A stretch of 64,000 nt of DNA from Streptomyces sp. ISL-12 (GTDB lineage Bacteria; Actinomycetota; Actinomycetes; Streptomycetales; Streptomycetaceae). The translations under genes and the position numbers were made by a program. Position 1 is the stretch's first letter, and every line of letters starts with the position of its first letter. The stretch lies in assembly GCF_018614415.1 (NCBI RefSeq), contig NZ_JAGGOO010000042.1:1-64000 (forward strand). Direction: 5' to 3'. The notes beneath the pieces are model-generated. The model saw only the letters and a program-made list of their open reading frames with translations, was not told the origin of the DNA and made no database searches. This document shows, in pieces, positions 17,818-26,273 of this stretch.

Positions 17818-19815
17818 TCAGCGCACGACCTCCACATCGGCGGCGCGCACGTACGCCACCCGGTGGCCGTACTGGATCTCGTAGTACCGGTCCTCGCCGG
17901 TCACCACCTGGTGCGAGTCCTCGGAGAAGGTGACCGCGTAGTAGTACTCGCCGGGGACCTCGTCACCGACCACGTACTTCTGGCCCGCGGGCAGCCGGTA
18001 CGGCAGCGGGGACACCGCCTGGACGGGCACCCCCTCCGGATAGGCCGACGCCTCGGGATAGGCACGCCCGTACACCGGGACGCTCTCCGCTCCTTCCCGC
18101 GCCGTCACCGTCGTGCCCTTAGCGGGCACGGCGGTGGGCCGGGACGGAGGATTCCTGAACCACGCCTTCTGGCCCAAGTACCAGATGGCCGTCCAGTCCC
18201 CCCACCGGCCGGCCACCGCGTACTGCTGACCGGTGGACACCCGGGAGGACAGGTCGTTCACGCCCGTCGTCGGTGCCGTGCCCAGGCCGATGTCCTTGAT
18301 CAGCGGCGCGTCCTCGGAGTGGTCGGAGTACAGCCGCACCGCGCTCGAACCGTGCCCCGCGCACGGCTCGCCCGCGTTCTCGCAGCCCGTGAACACCGGC
18401 CGGTTGGCCGCGTAGCCGGGGCGGATCGTCACCACCGCGGCGTTCTTCCCGGCGGTCGCCTGGAAGGGCCGGCCCAGCAGCCGGAAGTAGTGCGCCCAGT
18501 CCCAGTACGGGCCCGGATCGGTGTGCATGCCGGGGATCGTGGACGTGGTCGGGCCGGGCACGTTGTCGTGGCCCAGGACGTGCTGCCGGTCCAGCGGGAT
18601 GCCGTACTTCTTCGCCAGGTACTTCACCAGCCGCGCCGACGACCGGTACATCGCCTCCGTGTACCAGGCGTCCGGCTGCGCCAGGAACCCCTCGTGCTCC
18701 AGCCCGATCGAGCCCGCGTTGACGTACCAGTTGCCCGCGTGCCAGGCCACGTCCTTGGCCTTCACGTGCTGGGCGATGTGGCCGTCGGTGGAGCGCAGCG
18801 TGTAGTTCCACGAGACGTAGGTGGGGTCCCGCACCATGTTCAGCACGCCGTCCCAGGCGCCCTCGGTGTCGTGCACGACGATGTACCGGACGCGCTGCGA
18901 GGCGGGCCTGTCGCCCAGGTCGTGGTTGCCGTAGTCGCCGTCCCCGAACTCCTCGTACGGCGCCGGTATCCACTCGCAGGAGACGGTGCGCGGGCACTCG
19001 GTGCCGGCCGCCGACGCCGTACGCAGCCCGGTGCGCGCCAACTGTCCGGTCTCCGGGGCCACGTCGGGCCGGGCGGCCAGCACCACCCGCTGGCCCGCGT
19101 CCGTCGTGCGCCGCTCGCCGGCCCGGATCACCGCGTACACGTCATCGGCGTACGCCGACGCGGTCGCGGTGTCGTCGGCACCGGAGAAACGGGCCACAGC
19201 CCCGTACCAGTCGGCCGGCTCGGCGCTCAGGGGCTCGCCCAGGTCCCGCTGGGCGGCGGCCAGCAGCGCGGCACCGCCGGCCACGTTGGCGGCCGGGTCG
19301 GTGCGCAGCGCCTGGGCGCTCAGCCCGGTCAGCCCGGCCGCCCGGGGCAGGGTGGACAGCCGGGCCGGCAGCGCTTCGGTCACCGGTGCGGCCGGCTCGG
19401 GGCGCAGCGCGGGCCGGGCGTCGTCGCCGCGCGGGTCCTCGGTGCCCTCGTCGTGGTGCGAGGAGGCGCCGGCCAGGGCGGTGCGGGCGTCGGTGAGGTG
19501 CATCGGGCCGTACCCTCCGGTCACGCTCGGCGCACCGCCGTGCGCGTCCCAGCGGGACTGGAGGTAGGAGACACCCAGCAGCACGCTCTGCGGCACCCGG
19601 TACTCGGCCGCCGCGGCGGCGAACGCCCGCTGGAGACCGTCCGGGGCGGACGCGGAGGCGGACATGGCGGAGGGGACGGAGACGGACGCGGAGGCGGACG
19701 CCGGGCCGGTGGGCGGGGCGGCGCCGAGCAGCGGCAGCAGCACCGCCGCGACGGGCAGGACGCGACGGCGTCTTCCGACGGGGACGGAAGCGGGGCCGGG
19801 GGCGGATCCTCGCAA
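17818..19815 (-). CDS. Secreted N-acetylmuramoyl-L-alanine amidase (Amidase_2/PGRP type)
   Basis: 665 residues. An N-terminal signal peptide (RRRRVLPVAAVLLPLLGAAP) is followed by an Ala-rich ~250-residue region with a lysozyme/transglycosylase-like stretch (YRVPQSVLLGVSYLQSRWDAH, GGYGPMHLTD). The amidase domain (~300-460) has the zinc and catalytic pattern RYIVVHDTEG, WHAGN, IGLEHEGF and a His in VLGHDNVPGPTTSTIPGMHTDPG. A C-terminal SH3-like region completes it. It cleaves the amide between MurNAc and the stem peptide. The start is TTG 19815, with AGGAGG five bases upstream. Upstream lies the minisatellite. Confidence 0.9.
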   Translation of the reverse strand: MRGSAPGPASVPVGRRRRVLPVAAVLLPLLGAAPPTGPASASASVSVPSAMSASASAPDGLQRAFAAAAAEYRVPQSVLLGVSYLQSRWDAHGGAPSVTGGYGPMHLTDARTALAGASSHHDEGTEDPRGDDARPALRPEPAAPVTEALPARLSTLPRAAGLTGLSAQALRTDPAANVAGGAALLAAAQRDLGEPLSAEPADWYGAVARFSGADDTATASAYADDVYAVIRAGERRTTDAGQRVVLAARPDVAPETGQLARTGLRTASAAGTECPRTVSCEWIPAPYEEFGDGDYGNHDLGDRPASQRVRYIVVHDTEGAWDGVLNMVRDPTYVSWNYTLRSTDGHIAQHVKAKDVAWHAGNWYVNAGSIGLEHEGFLAQPDAWYTEAMYRSSARLVKYLAKKYGIPLDRQHVLGHDNVPGPTTSTIPGMHTDPGPYWDWAHYFRLLGRPFQATAGKNAAVVTIRPGYAANRPVFTGCENAGEPCAGHGSSAVRLYSDHSEDAPLIKDIGLGTAPTTGVNDLSSRVSTGQQYAVAGRWGDWTAIWYLGQKAWFRNPPSRPTAVPAKGTTVTAREGAESVPVYGRAYPEASAYPEGVPVQAVSPLPYRLPAGQKYVVGDEVPGEYYYAVTFSEDSHQVVTGEDRYYEIQYGHRVAYVRAADVEVVR

Positions 19816-20009
19816 GACAGCCTCCTGTGACGTGGGGCGTTGGCGGGACGTGCGGGCCGGGCGTCCGTCAGTGGTACCCGGCGGTCCGACGATCCGTCAA
19901 TCACGCCCACCCGCCCCGGACTTCCCACGTCAGCGAAGGGACGGGACGGTTTCCGGGCGGCGGTTCGCGGGCCTGGGCGGCGTCAGTGGAGTAGACCGCC
20001 GGCCGTGTC

Positions 20010-20262
20010 GGCGGGAGGTACCCGGCGGGTCTGATGGCTGCGCCGACGGGAGGCACAGAAGGGCTCGGTGACTGTGCCCGGCGGGAGGTACCCGAGAGGG
20101 TCCGCTGGCCGTCTCCGTCGGGAGGTACCCGAGAGGGTCCGCTGGCCGTTTTCGGCGGGAGGACCCCGAAAAGGCCCACCGGCCACCCCCGGCAGCAGGC
20201 ACCCGAAAGGCCCGCTGGCCGCCCCCGGCGGCAGGCGCGCGAAAGGCCCGCGGTGTGTCCCT
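20010..20262. repeat. Degenerate minisatellite, seven ~36-bp units
   Basis: Seven imperfect tandem units start at 20010, 20045, 20080, 20117, 20154, 20191 and 20227, each 35-37 bp. The unit core is GGCGGGAGGTACCCGA followed by GAGGGTCCGCTGGCC. Units 3 and 4 are nearly identical; 5-7 drift to GAAAGGCCC. Frames on both strands stay open only because units shift frame, and none has a ribosome site, so the tract looks non-coding. It lies between the amidase start and the APH stop. Confidence 0.85.
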
Positions 20263-20312
20263 GCGGAGACACCGCGGACCTCTGGATCCCCTGAGCCCTC
20301 TGGGCCCTTCGC

Positions 20313-21446
20313 TCAGCGCGTGCCGACCGCCGCCCGCACGGCCCGGCGGGCCAGCTGACAGTCGTCGTGCAGCCGGCGCAGCAGCAGCCGCTGCTCCTCA
20401 CCCGACGTCGTGGCACCCGGAGCCACCGGTGCCGCCGGGGCCCCGTCGCGCATCGAACGCTGCACGGCCGTCTCGTAGGTACGGATCTCCCGGGTCAGCA
20501 CCAGCATCAGGTTCACCAGGAACGCGTCCCGCGAGGCCGGGCCACCCGACTGGGCGAGCTGGCTGATCTGCCGCCGGGCCACCGGTGCGTCCCCGAGCAC
20601 CGACCACAGCGTCGCCAGGTCGTAGCCCGGCAGGTACCAGCCCGCGTGCTCCCAGTCCACCAGCACTGGACCGGCCGGTGACAGGAGCATGTTCGACAGC
20701 AGCGCGTCGCCGTGGCAGAACTGGCCCATCGGCTGGCCCCCGGCCGCGTGCGCGATGCCGTGCAGCAGCTTCTGGAGGTCGCCCAGGTCCCGGTCGGTGA
20801 GCAGTCCCAGCTCGTGGTACCGGGAGATCCGCTCCGCGTACTTCAGCGGCTGGCCGAAGGTGTCCGCCGGCGGCCGCCAGGCGTTGAGCCGGCAGATCGT
20901 GCCGAGCGCCGCCCTGATGTCCGCCCGCGGCGGAGCCTCCACCGGGTGCCGCTGCACGGCGGCCACCCGTCCCGGCATCCGCTCGATCACGAGCGTGCAG
21001 TTGTCCGGGTCCGCCGCGATCAGCCTCGGCACCCGCGCCGGCGGGCGGTGCCGGACGAACGTGCGGTAGGCCGCTATTTCGTGCCGGATCCGCTCCGCCC
21101 ACGCGGGCGAGTGGTCCAGCAGACACTTGGCGACGGCCGTGTTGCGCCCCGTGGTGCCGACCAGCAGGACCGACCGTCCGCTGCGCCGCAGCACCTGGAC
21201 CGGCGAGAACTCCGGGCAGATCCGGTGCACGGCGGCGATCGCCGTACGGAGCTGGGCACCCTGGGGGCCGGACAAGTCGATTCTCCCGCTGAGGGGTGGT
21301 GCACCGGGCCCGGTGGCGCGCCGTGCCTTGCCCGCACCGAGGACGGGGGCCGCCGGTCGTGGAGGGGCCAGATACGGGCCGCTGCCCGCCGGGCGGGCGT
21401 GCGGCGACCGGGGCGGGGCGGACACGGAGGACGATGCTGCGTACAT
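20313..21446 (-). CDS. Aminoglycoside phosphotransferase family (APH) kinase
   Basis: 377 residues. After a ~60-residue low-complexity leader comes a small-molecule kinase fold: [19 protein letters not shown] (ATP-binding lysine region), [10 protein letters not shown] hinge, catalytic [13 protein letters not shown] (HGD-N) and metal-binding [19 protein letters not shown]. The C-terminal helices follow. APH-fold enzymes phosphorylate antibiotics, choline or other small alcohols; nothing here identifies a resistance gene. It is divergent from the nsdB-like regulator across a 338-bp gap. The minisatellite follows its stop. Confidence 0.82.
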   Translation of the reverse strand: MYAASSSVSAPPRSPHARPAGSGPYLAPPRPAAPVLGAGKARRATGPGAPPLSGRIDLSGPQGAQLRTAIAAVHRICPEFSPVQVLRRSGRSVLLVGTTGRNTAVAKCLLDHSPAWAERIRHEIAAYRTFVRHRPPARVPRLIAADPDNCTLVIERMPGRVAAVQRHPVEAPPRADIRAALGTICRLNAWRPPADTFGQPLKYAERISRYHELGLLTDRDLGDLQKLLHGIAHAAGGQPMGQFCHGDALLSNMLLSPAGPVLVDWEHAGWYLPGYDLATLWSVLGDAPVARRQISQLAQSGGPASRDAFLVNLMLVLTREIRTYETAVQRSMRDGAPAAPVAPGATTSGEEQRLLLRRLHDDCQLARRAVRAAVGTR

Positions 21447-21784
21447 GGGCGAGACAGATCCCTTCGTGTTCCTGCTGTGCTGCCTGGGCCGGCTGCGGCT
21501 GAACGGCTGGACCGCGTGTCCAGCCGTTCAGCCGGTGCCGGCGAATGCGTGCTGTGCCTGTGCCGTGTTCCGGCACGGCACGTGGGCCGCGCCGCCCGAC
21601 CGGCCGCCGTCGGGCCACCCTGGGGAGTGTCCCGGCGGCGGCCAAGTCGGGGTGACGCACTCCTACCTGACACCCGACCGGCCCTGGCACACCATCTGGC
21701 GAACCCTGGCGAACCCTGGCGAATAGTCGCCCGGCAACCTGCCCGGGGCTACTGTCAACTCAGCCGAGAACCTGGGGGCTTGAC
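21447..21784 (+). other. Divergent intergenic region with 10-bp direct repeat
   Basis: 338 bp between the divergent APH and nsdB-like genes, so it should hold both promoters. Two exact copies of GAACCCTGGC lie at 21701-21720, flanked by partial copies ending CTGGC and beginning GAA. They may be operator iterons for the downstream regulator. No open frame here has coding character, and I see no clear -35/-10 pair. Confidence 0.5.
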
Positions 21785-23287
21785 GTGAGCGGACGACCCA
21801 ACACCCGGCTCTCGGACCTGTTCGGCCTGGCCGGCTGGTCCAAGGGCGAACTCGCGAGGCTGGTCAACCGGCAGGCGGCGGCCATGGGCCACCCCCAGCT
21901 GGCGACCGACACCTCGCGGGTGCGGCGGTGGATCGACATGGGAGAGATCCCGCGCGATCCGGTGCCGCGGGTGCTGGCGGTGCTGTTCACCGAGCGTCTC
22001 GGCCGTGTCGTGACCATCGAGGATCTCGGTCTGGTCCGGCACGGGCGTGCGGGGAGACGGCAGGGCGGCGGGAGCGAGGAACATCCCGACGGAGTGCCGT
22101 GGGCGCCCGAGCGGACCGCCGCGGTCCTCACCGAATTCACGGGAATGGACCTCATGCTCAACCGACGCGGCTTGGTGGGCGCGGGCGCCGCGCTCGCCGC
22201 GGGATCCGCACTCAGCGGCGCCATGCACGACTGGCTGCACACCGACCCTGCTCTGGCTGCCGACGCTCCCGACCTCGACCGTCCCCTGCACACCGCCGAC
22301 CCCGCCGGGTTCGACCGCTACGAGGCCGCCCCCATCGGGTCGCAGGAGATCGAGGAACTGGAGCGTTCGGTCGAAGTGTTCCGCGCCTGGGACGCCGCCC
22401 GCGGGGGCGGGCTCCAGCGCAAGGCGGTGGTGGGCCAGCTCAACGAGGTGGGCGGCATGCTCGCCTACCGACACCCTCCCTATCTCCAGCGGCGCCTGTG
22501 GGGCGTCGCCGCCAACCTCGCCGTCCTGGCCGGCTGGATGTCGCACGACGTCGGCCTGGAACCCACGGCCCAGAAGTACTTCCTCATCGCCGCCCACGCC
22601 GCGCGTGAGGGCGGTGACCGGCCCCGGGCCGGTGAGGCGCTCTCCCGGGCGGCCCGCCAGATGGTGCACCTGGGCCGGCCCGACGACGCGCTGGACCTGA
22701 TGAAGCTCGCCACGTCCGGTGCCGGAGAGCGGCTGCTGCCGCGCACCCGGGCGATGTTCCACACCATCGAGGCGTGGGCGCAGGCGTCGATGGGCAAGGG
22801 CCAGGCGATGCGCCGCACCCTCGGCCAGGCCGAGGACCTGTTCGTCTCCGACCGCGACGACATCGAGCCGCCGGACTGGATGCAGCTCTTCACGGAGGAG
22901 GACCTGTACGGCATGACGGCCCTCGCCTACCGCACCCTGGCCGAGTTCGACCCGGGCGCGGCGGCACACGCGCAGTACTACGCCGGGAAGGCACTGGACC
23001 TGCGGACCGACGCCCGGGGGCGGTCGAAGATCTTCGACCATCTCTCCATGGCCTCGGCCTGCTTCATCGCCGACGACCCGGAACAGGCGGACCGTTACGC
23101 CCGGCTGGCCCTGATGGCGATGGGCTCCAACTCCTCCCACCGCACCTGGGACCGGCTGCGCCAGATGTACCGGCTCACCGCCGAGTACGCCGGCTATCCG
23201 GACATCCAGCAACTGCGGGAGGAGATCAGGCTGGCGCTGCCGAAGGCGAAGGGAAAGGGCAAATCCGGCAACAGCGCCTCCGCGTAG
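21785..23287 (+). CDS. nsdB: NsdA/NsdB-family TPR-like developmental regulator
   Basis: 500 residues. The N-terminus (TRLSDLFGLAGWSKGELARL, then TDTSRVRRWIDMGEIPRDPV) is a helix-turn-helix-like module. A linker includes LNRRGLVGAGAALAAGSAL, a hydrophobic Ala-rich segment. The remaining ~330 residues are helical TPR-like repeats (AAREGGDRPRAGEALSRAAR, GRPDDALDLMKLA). This is the layout of NsdA and its paralogue NsdB, negative regulators of antibiotic production and, for NsdA, sporulation. The symbol nsdB rests on remembered gene order around asnB and the chaplin; nsdA cannot be excluded. GTG 21785 follows a weak GGGGG site. Confidence 0.8.
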   Translation: MSGRPNTRLSDLFGLAGWSKGELARLVNRQAAAMGHPQLATDTSRVRRWIDMGEIPRDPVPRVLAVLFTERLGRVVTIEDLGLVRHGRAGRRQGGGSEEHPDGVPWAPERTAAVLTEFTGMDLMLNRRGLVGAGAALAAGSALSGAMHDWLHTDPALAADAPDLDRPLHTADPAGFDRYEAAPIGSQEIEELERSVEVFRAWDAARGGGLQRKAVVGQLNEVGGMLAYRHPPYLQRRLWGVAANLAVLAGWMSHDVGLEPTAQKYFLIAAHAAREGGDRPRAGEALSRAARQMVHLGRPDDALDLMKLATSGAGERLLPRTRAMFHTIEAWAQASMGKGQAMRRTLGQAEDLFVSDRDDIEPPDWMQLFTEEDLYGMTALAYRTLAEFDPGAAAHAQYYAGKALDLRTDARGRSKIFDHLSMASACFIADDPEQADRYARLALMAMGSNSSHRTWDRLRQMYRLTAEYAGYPDIQQLREEIRLALPKAKGKGKSGNSASA

Positions 23288-23302
23288 CCCACGTCTGATC
23301 TC

Positions 23303-24637
23303 CTACGCCCTCACCCGGGCGGCCAGTACACAGCCGGCGTCCCGGTGTCCGGCCGGGTCCGCCCCGCCGCACTCCCGCGCCACCAGCCGTACGGCGTCCT
23401 GGGCCGGGCCCGCCCCGTCCAGACGGGAGGCCAGGGCGAGGAGCCGGTCCGCCGGCACCGTCCCGGTGTGCACGAGCAGCAGGTCCCCGGCTTCGAGGGT
23501 CTCCTCGCGCCCGGGGCCCAGCACGCGCCCCGTCCCGCCGCGGAAGAGCAGCGGGGCGGGGCGTCCCGTGTGCGCCCACACCAGCGTCCGGTCGGCGGCC
23601 CGGTAGGCACAGCACAGGGCGCCGTCCAGGGCGGGCCGGGCGGTGGCGTCGGGCAGGCGGTAGAGGCGGTCGAGCAGCGCCGCGGGGGTCAGGCCGGCCA
23701 GCGCCATGCCGCGCAGGGTGCCGGCCAGCAACGCCGGGTCCGCGGTCCCGCCCGCGCCGGCCCCGGTGAGGGAGCCGGCGCTCAGGAAGGTCACGCCCTC
23801 GGCGATCTCGCAGGCGTCGTACCAGAGGGAGCCGGCCGGCCCGGCGGTCTCCGGCGGCAGCGCGACGGCCAGCTCCAGTCCGGCCGTACGGGACAGCCGA
23901 GGGGGGCCGGACAGGCGGGGCGGCGCGCTCTCCGGTGCCCCGCCCGTGGCCCGGGGCCGGGGCGGCACCCGGTGCTCGGCGGCGGGCAGGGAGTCACGGG
24001 TCTCGTGCACCGCCCGCTGGCTGCGGCGCAGTTCGCCGACGTCGCGCAGTACCGCCCACATCGAGGCGGTGCTGCCGTGGGCGTCGAGCACCGGCTCGCC
24101 CATCATGTGCACCGTCCGCACCGTGCCGTCGGGCCGGACGACACGGAACTCGCCGTTGATCGGCCGCGCGTCGACGAGGCAGCCGGTGACCATCGCGGTC
24201 AGCTTGGGCCGGTCCTCCTCCAGGACCACGGAGGGCAGCTCGTCCAGGGTGAGCGGGGGAGCGGCGGGGTCGCGGCCGAGGATCCGGTACAGCTCCGGGG
24301 ACCAGTCGGCCCCGTCCGTCAGCAGGTTCCACTCCGCGCTGCCGACCCGGCTGAGCAGCGAGCCGGCCCGGGCGGCGGGCCCGGCGGGCGGCGTCCGGGG
24401 CAGCGGGCCGTCGCGCAGCTGGGCCAAGTGCTGGTCGAGGTCGTCGAGCTGGTGCAGGGCCAGGTCGTAGAGGGCGAGCTGCCAGCGGCCCCGGGGATCC
24501 GCCCCGTTCCCGCGGGCGCCGCGCCGTACGGCGTCCACCTCGCCCTTGAGCCGTCGCGTCTGCGAGATCAGCGCCTCCACCGAGCCGTGTTCCGACGGCT
24601 GTGCGGAAGGAGGGTCCGCGGAGAGATGGGACGGCAT
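23303..24637 (-). CDS. PAS-domain protein with degenerate SpoIIE/PP2C phosphatase domain
   Basis: 444 residues. A helical N-terminus leads to a PAS domain (~95-215: EWNLLTDGADWSPELYRILG, then GEFRVVRPDGTVRTVHMMGE), a Pro-rich linker, and a C-terminal fold aligning with SpoIIE-type PP2C phosphatases. The metal sites are eroded. The usual GGDWYDA is GSLWYDA, VGDV-GHG is SAGSLTGAG, and LLLYTDG is LLLVHTG; only the last acidic site (HRDAGCVL) remains. Catalysis is therefore doubtful and a pseudophosphatase or binding role likely. ATG 24637 has GGAG upstream. It converges on nsdB with a 15-bp gap. Confidence 0.78.
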   Translation of the reverse strand: MPSHLSADPPSAQPSEHGSVEALISQTRRLKGEVDAVRRGARGNGADPRGRWQLALYDLALHQLDDLDQHLAQLRDGPLPRTPPAGPAARAGSLLSRVGSAEWNLLTDGADWSPELYRILGRDPAAPPLTLDELPSVVLEEDRPKLTAMVTGCLVDARPINGEFRVVRPDGTVRTVHMMGEPVLDAHGSTASMWAVLRDVGELRRSQRAVHETRDSLPAAEHRVPPRPRATGGAPESAPPRLSGPPRLSRTAGLELAVALPPETAGPAGSLWYDACEIAEGVTFLSAGSLTGAGAGGTADPALLAGTLRGMALAGLTPAALLDRLYRLPDATARPALDGALCCAYRAADRTLVWAHTGRPAPLLFRGGTGRVLGPGREETLEAGDLLLVHTGTVPADRLLALASRLDGAGPAQDAVRLVARECGGADPAGHRDAGCVLAARVRA

Positions 24638-24755
24638 GACGCACTCCGGTGTGCAGACGGTACGGCCAGGCGGAGACGGAACGGGCGCAGGGACATAATG
24701 ACTGTTGCACAGCCCGCGACCCTCTGTAAGGGATTTGGCGACACACGATACGGCG

Positions 24756-24773
24756 ATGCCGACGGCATATGCC
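24756..24773. promoter_or_regulatory. Overlapping palindromes upstream of the PAS gene
   Basis: ATGCC-GAC-GGCAT (24756-24768) overlaps a perfect GGCATATGCC (24764-24773), about 120-135 bp upstream of the PAS-protein start in a relatively AT-rich stretch. It could be an operator for that gene. A second small perfect hairpin, CGTAGA-CGC-TCTACG, lies at 24832-24846 beyond the end of the Gfo/Idh gene and may serve as its terminator. Confidence 0.4.
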
Positions 24774-24895
24774 ATAGTCCCGGGCGGGCGACTCGTCCGG
24801 TCGTATCTCATGCCCTCTCGGTGGACCAAGACGTAGACGCTCTACGGGAGTTGAGGTGCGGGCAGGGCGCGCGCCGCCGGAGTCGCCCTGGTGTT

Positions 24896-25924
24896 CTACG
24901 CCGTCGCGTTCTCCCCGTACAGGTCCGGGCGCGGGGCGAGGCCGACGGCCGTACGGGTGCCGGACTCCAGGGCGCGGACGCCGGCCTCGGCGACCGCGGA
25001 CGCCGCGTAACCGTCCCAGGCGCTCGGTCCGGTGACCCGGCCGTGCCGGGCGGCGTCCACCCAGGCGCGCACCTCGCGGTCGTAGGCGTCGGCGAACCGT
25101 ACGAGGTAGTCCCGCGGCACCTCCTGGCGCACGCCGTCCGCCGCCGTCTCGGCGATGCCGTGCTCCTCCCCGATCCGGACGCCGCCCGCCTCGCAGACGG
25201 CCTCGCAGCGGACCTGGTAACCGAAGCCGCAGTTGACGAAGACCTCCACGTCGACCAGGACGCCCCCGTCGGTCTCCAGGAGCACGAACTGCGGGTCGTG
25301 CAGCCCGGCGGGCGCGCCGGCGGACGGCCGCGGCCGGTGCACGGTCACCGCGACCGGCTCCTGTCCGAGCAGCCAGCGGGCGGCGTCGATCTCGTGCGAG
25401 AGGGAGCTGTTCACCAGCATCGCCGAGGTGAAGTGGGGCGGGGAGGAGACGTTGCGGTGCACGCAGTGCAGCATCAGCGGACGCCCCAGCCGCCCGCTGT
25501 CCAGCGTCGACTTGAGCCGCGCGTACTCGGTGTCGTAGCGGCGCATGAACCCGATCTGCGCCAGCCGCTTCCCCAGCCGGAGTTCGGCCTCCACCACCCG
25601 CAGCGCGCCCGCCGGGTCGGGCACCATCGGCTTCTCGCACAGCACCGGCAGGTTCCGCTCGAAGGCGGCGAGCAGTGCCGCCTCGTGGGCCTCGCCGGGG
25701 GAGGCGATCAGCACCGCCTCGACGCCGGGCGCGTCGAGCGCGGCCTCGGGGTCGGTGCGGACCGCGACGCCCTCCCGCCCGGCGACCGCCGCCTCGGCCC
25801 GGTCGGCGTCGGGATCGGCGACGGCGACCACCCGGGCGCCGCTCACCACCGTGTCCAGACGTCGTATGTGATCGGCGCCCATGTGTCCCGCGCCCAGCAC
25901 CGCCACACCCAGCGACTGCCCCAT
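24896..25924 (-). CDS. Gfo/Idh/MocA family oxidoreductase (inositol dehydrogenase-like)
   Basis: 342 residues. The N-terminal Rossmann fold has [24 protein letters not shown] and [11 protein letters not shown], and the catalytic-Lys motif LCEKPM (~93-98). The C-terminal alpha/beta domain carries [15 protein letters not shown] and [18 protein letters not shown], matching myo-inositol 2-dehydrogenase-type enzymes that oxidise sugars or polyols with NAD(P). ATG 25924 follows GAGGAG. No inositol catabolism genes adjoin, so the substrate is unassigned. Confidence 0.88.
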   Translation of the reverse strand: MGQSLGVAVLGAGHMGADHIRRLDTVVSGARVVAVADPDADRAEAAVAGREGVAVRTDPEAALDAPGVEAVLIASPGEAHEAALLAAFERNLPVLCEKPMVPDPAGALRVVEAELRLGKRLAQIGFMRRYDTEYARLKSTLDSGRLGRPLMLHCVHRNVSSPPHFTSAMLVNSSLSHEIDAARWLLGQEPVAVTVHRPRPSAGAPAGLHDPQFVLLETDGGVLVDVEVFVNCGFGYQVRCEAVCEAGGVRIGEEHGIAETAADGVRQEVPRDYLVRFADAYDREVRAWVDAARHGRVTGPSAWDGYAASAVAEAGVRALESGTRTAVGLAPRPDLYGENATA

Positions 25925-26273
25925 GTCCCGTCGGCTCCTCCCGGTCGTACCGCGCGACCAGGGTGTCACGGCCGTCAAGGGCGGGCGGACGGCGGCCGAG
26001 GCGGCGTTGGGGAAGTTTTTGCCCGTGGCCGGTTCCGCGCGGCACGGGCCCCGCATGAGCGGGTCCGAAGGTATCGCGATCGCAAAGTGTGGCCGAAATG
26101 GCGAGCCTCTGTGTGTCGGTCGCGTTACGGCCGCATTGACCGTTCCCGCTCGTAGAGCGCAGGCTCGACATGTAGATGGCAAGTACAACTGGTTTGCCCG
26201 GTGGTTCGCTCCCGCGTGCGAAAACGCACGTCAGGGCGGACGCTCCGGGCGCACCGGACGCAGGAGGTAGCAC
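25925..26273 (+). other. Divergent promoter region and asnB leader with hairpin
   Basis: 349 bp between the divergent Gfo/Idh and asnB genes. The half nearer asnB is less GC-rich. A TTGACC at 26136-26141 is a plausible -35; no good -10 stands out. A perfect hairpin CGTGCG-AAAA-CGCACG (26215-26230) lies 44 bp before the asnB start, inside its probable leader, where it could modulate translation or bind a regulator. No gene is seen here. Confidence 0.5.

Noticed and set aside
20010..20262. Tandem repeat considered as a CRISPR array.
   Set aside because: Units are contiguous without unique spacers and drift along their length; no cas genes.
20313..21446. APH-family gene considered as antibiotic resistance.
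   Set aside because: The fold is shared by many metabolic kinases and no resistance context is present.
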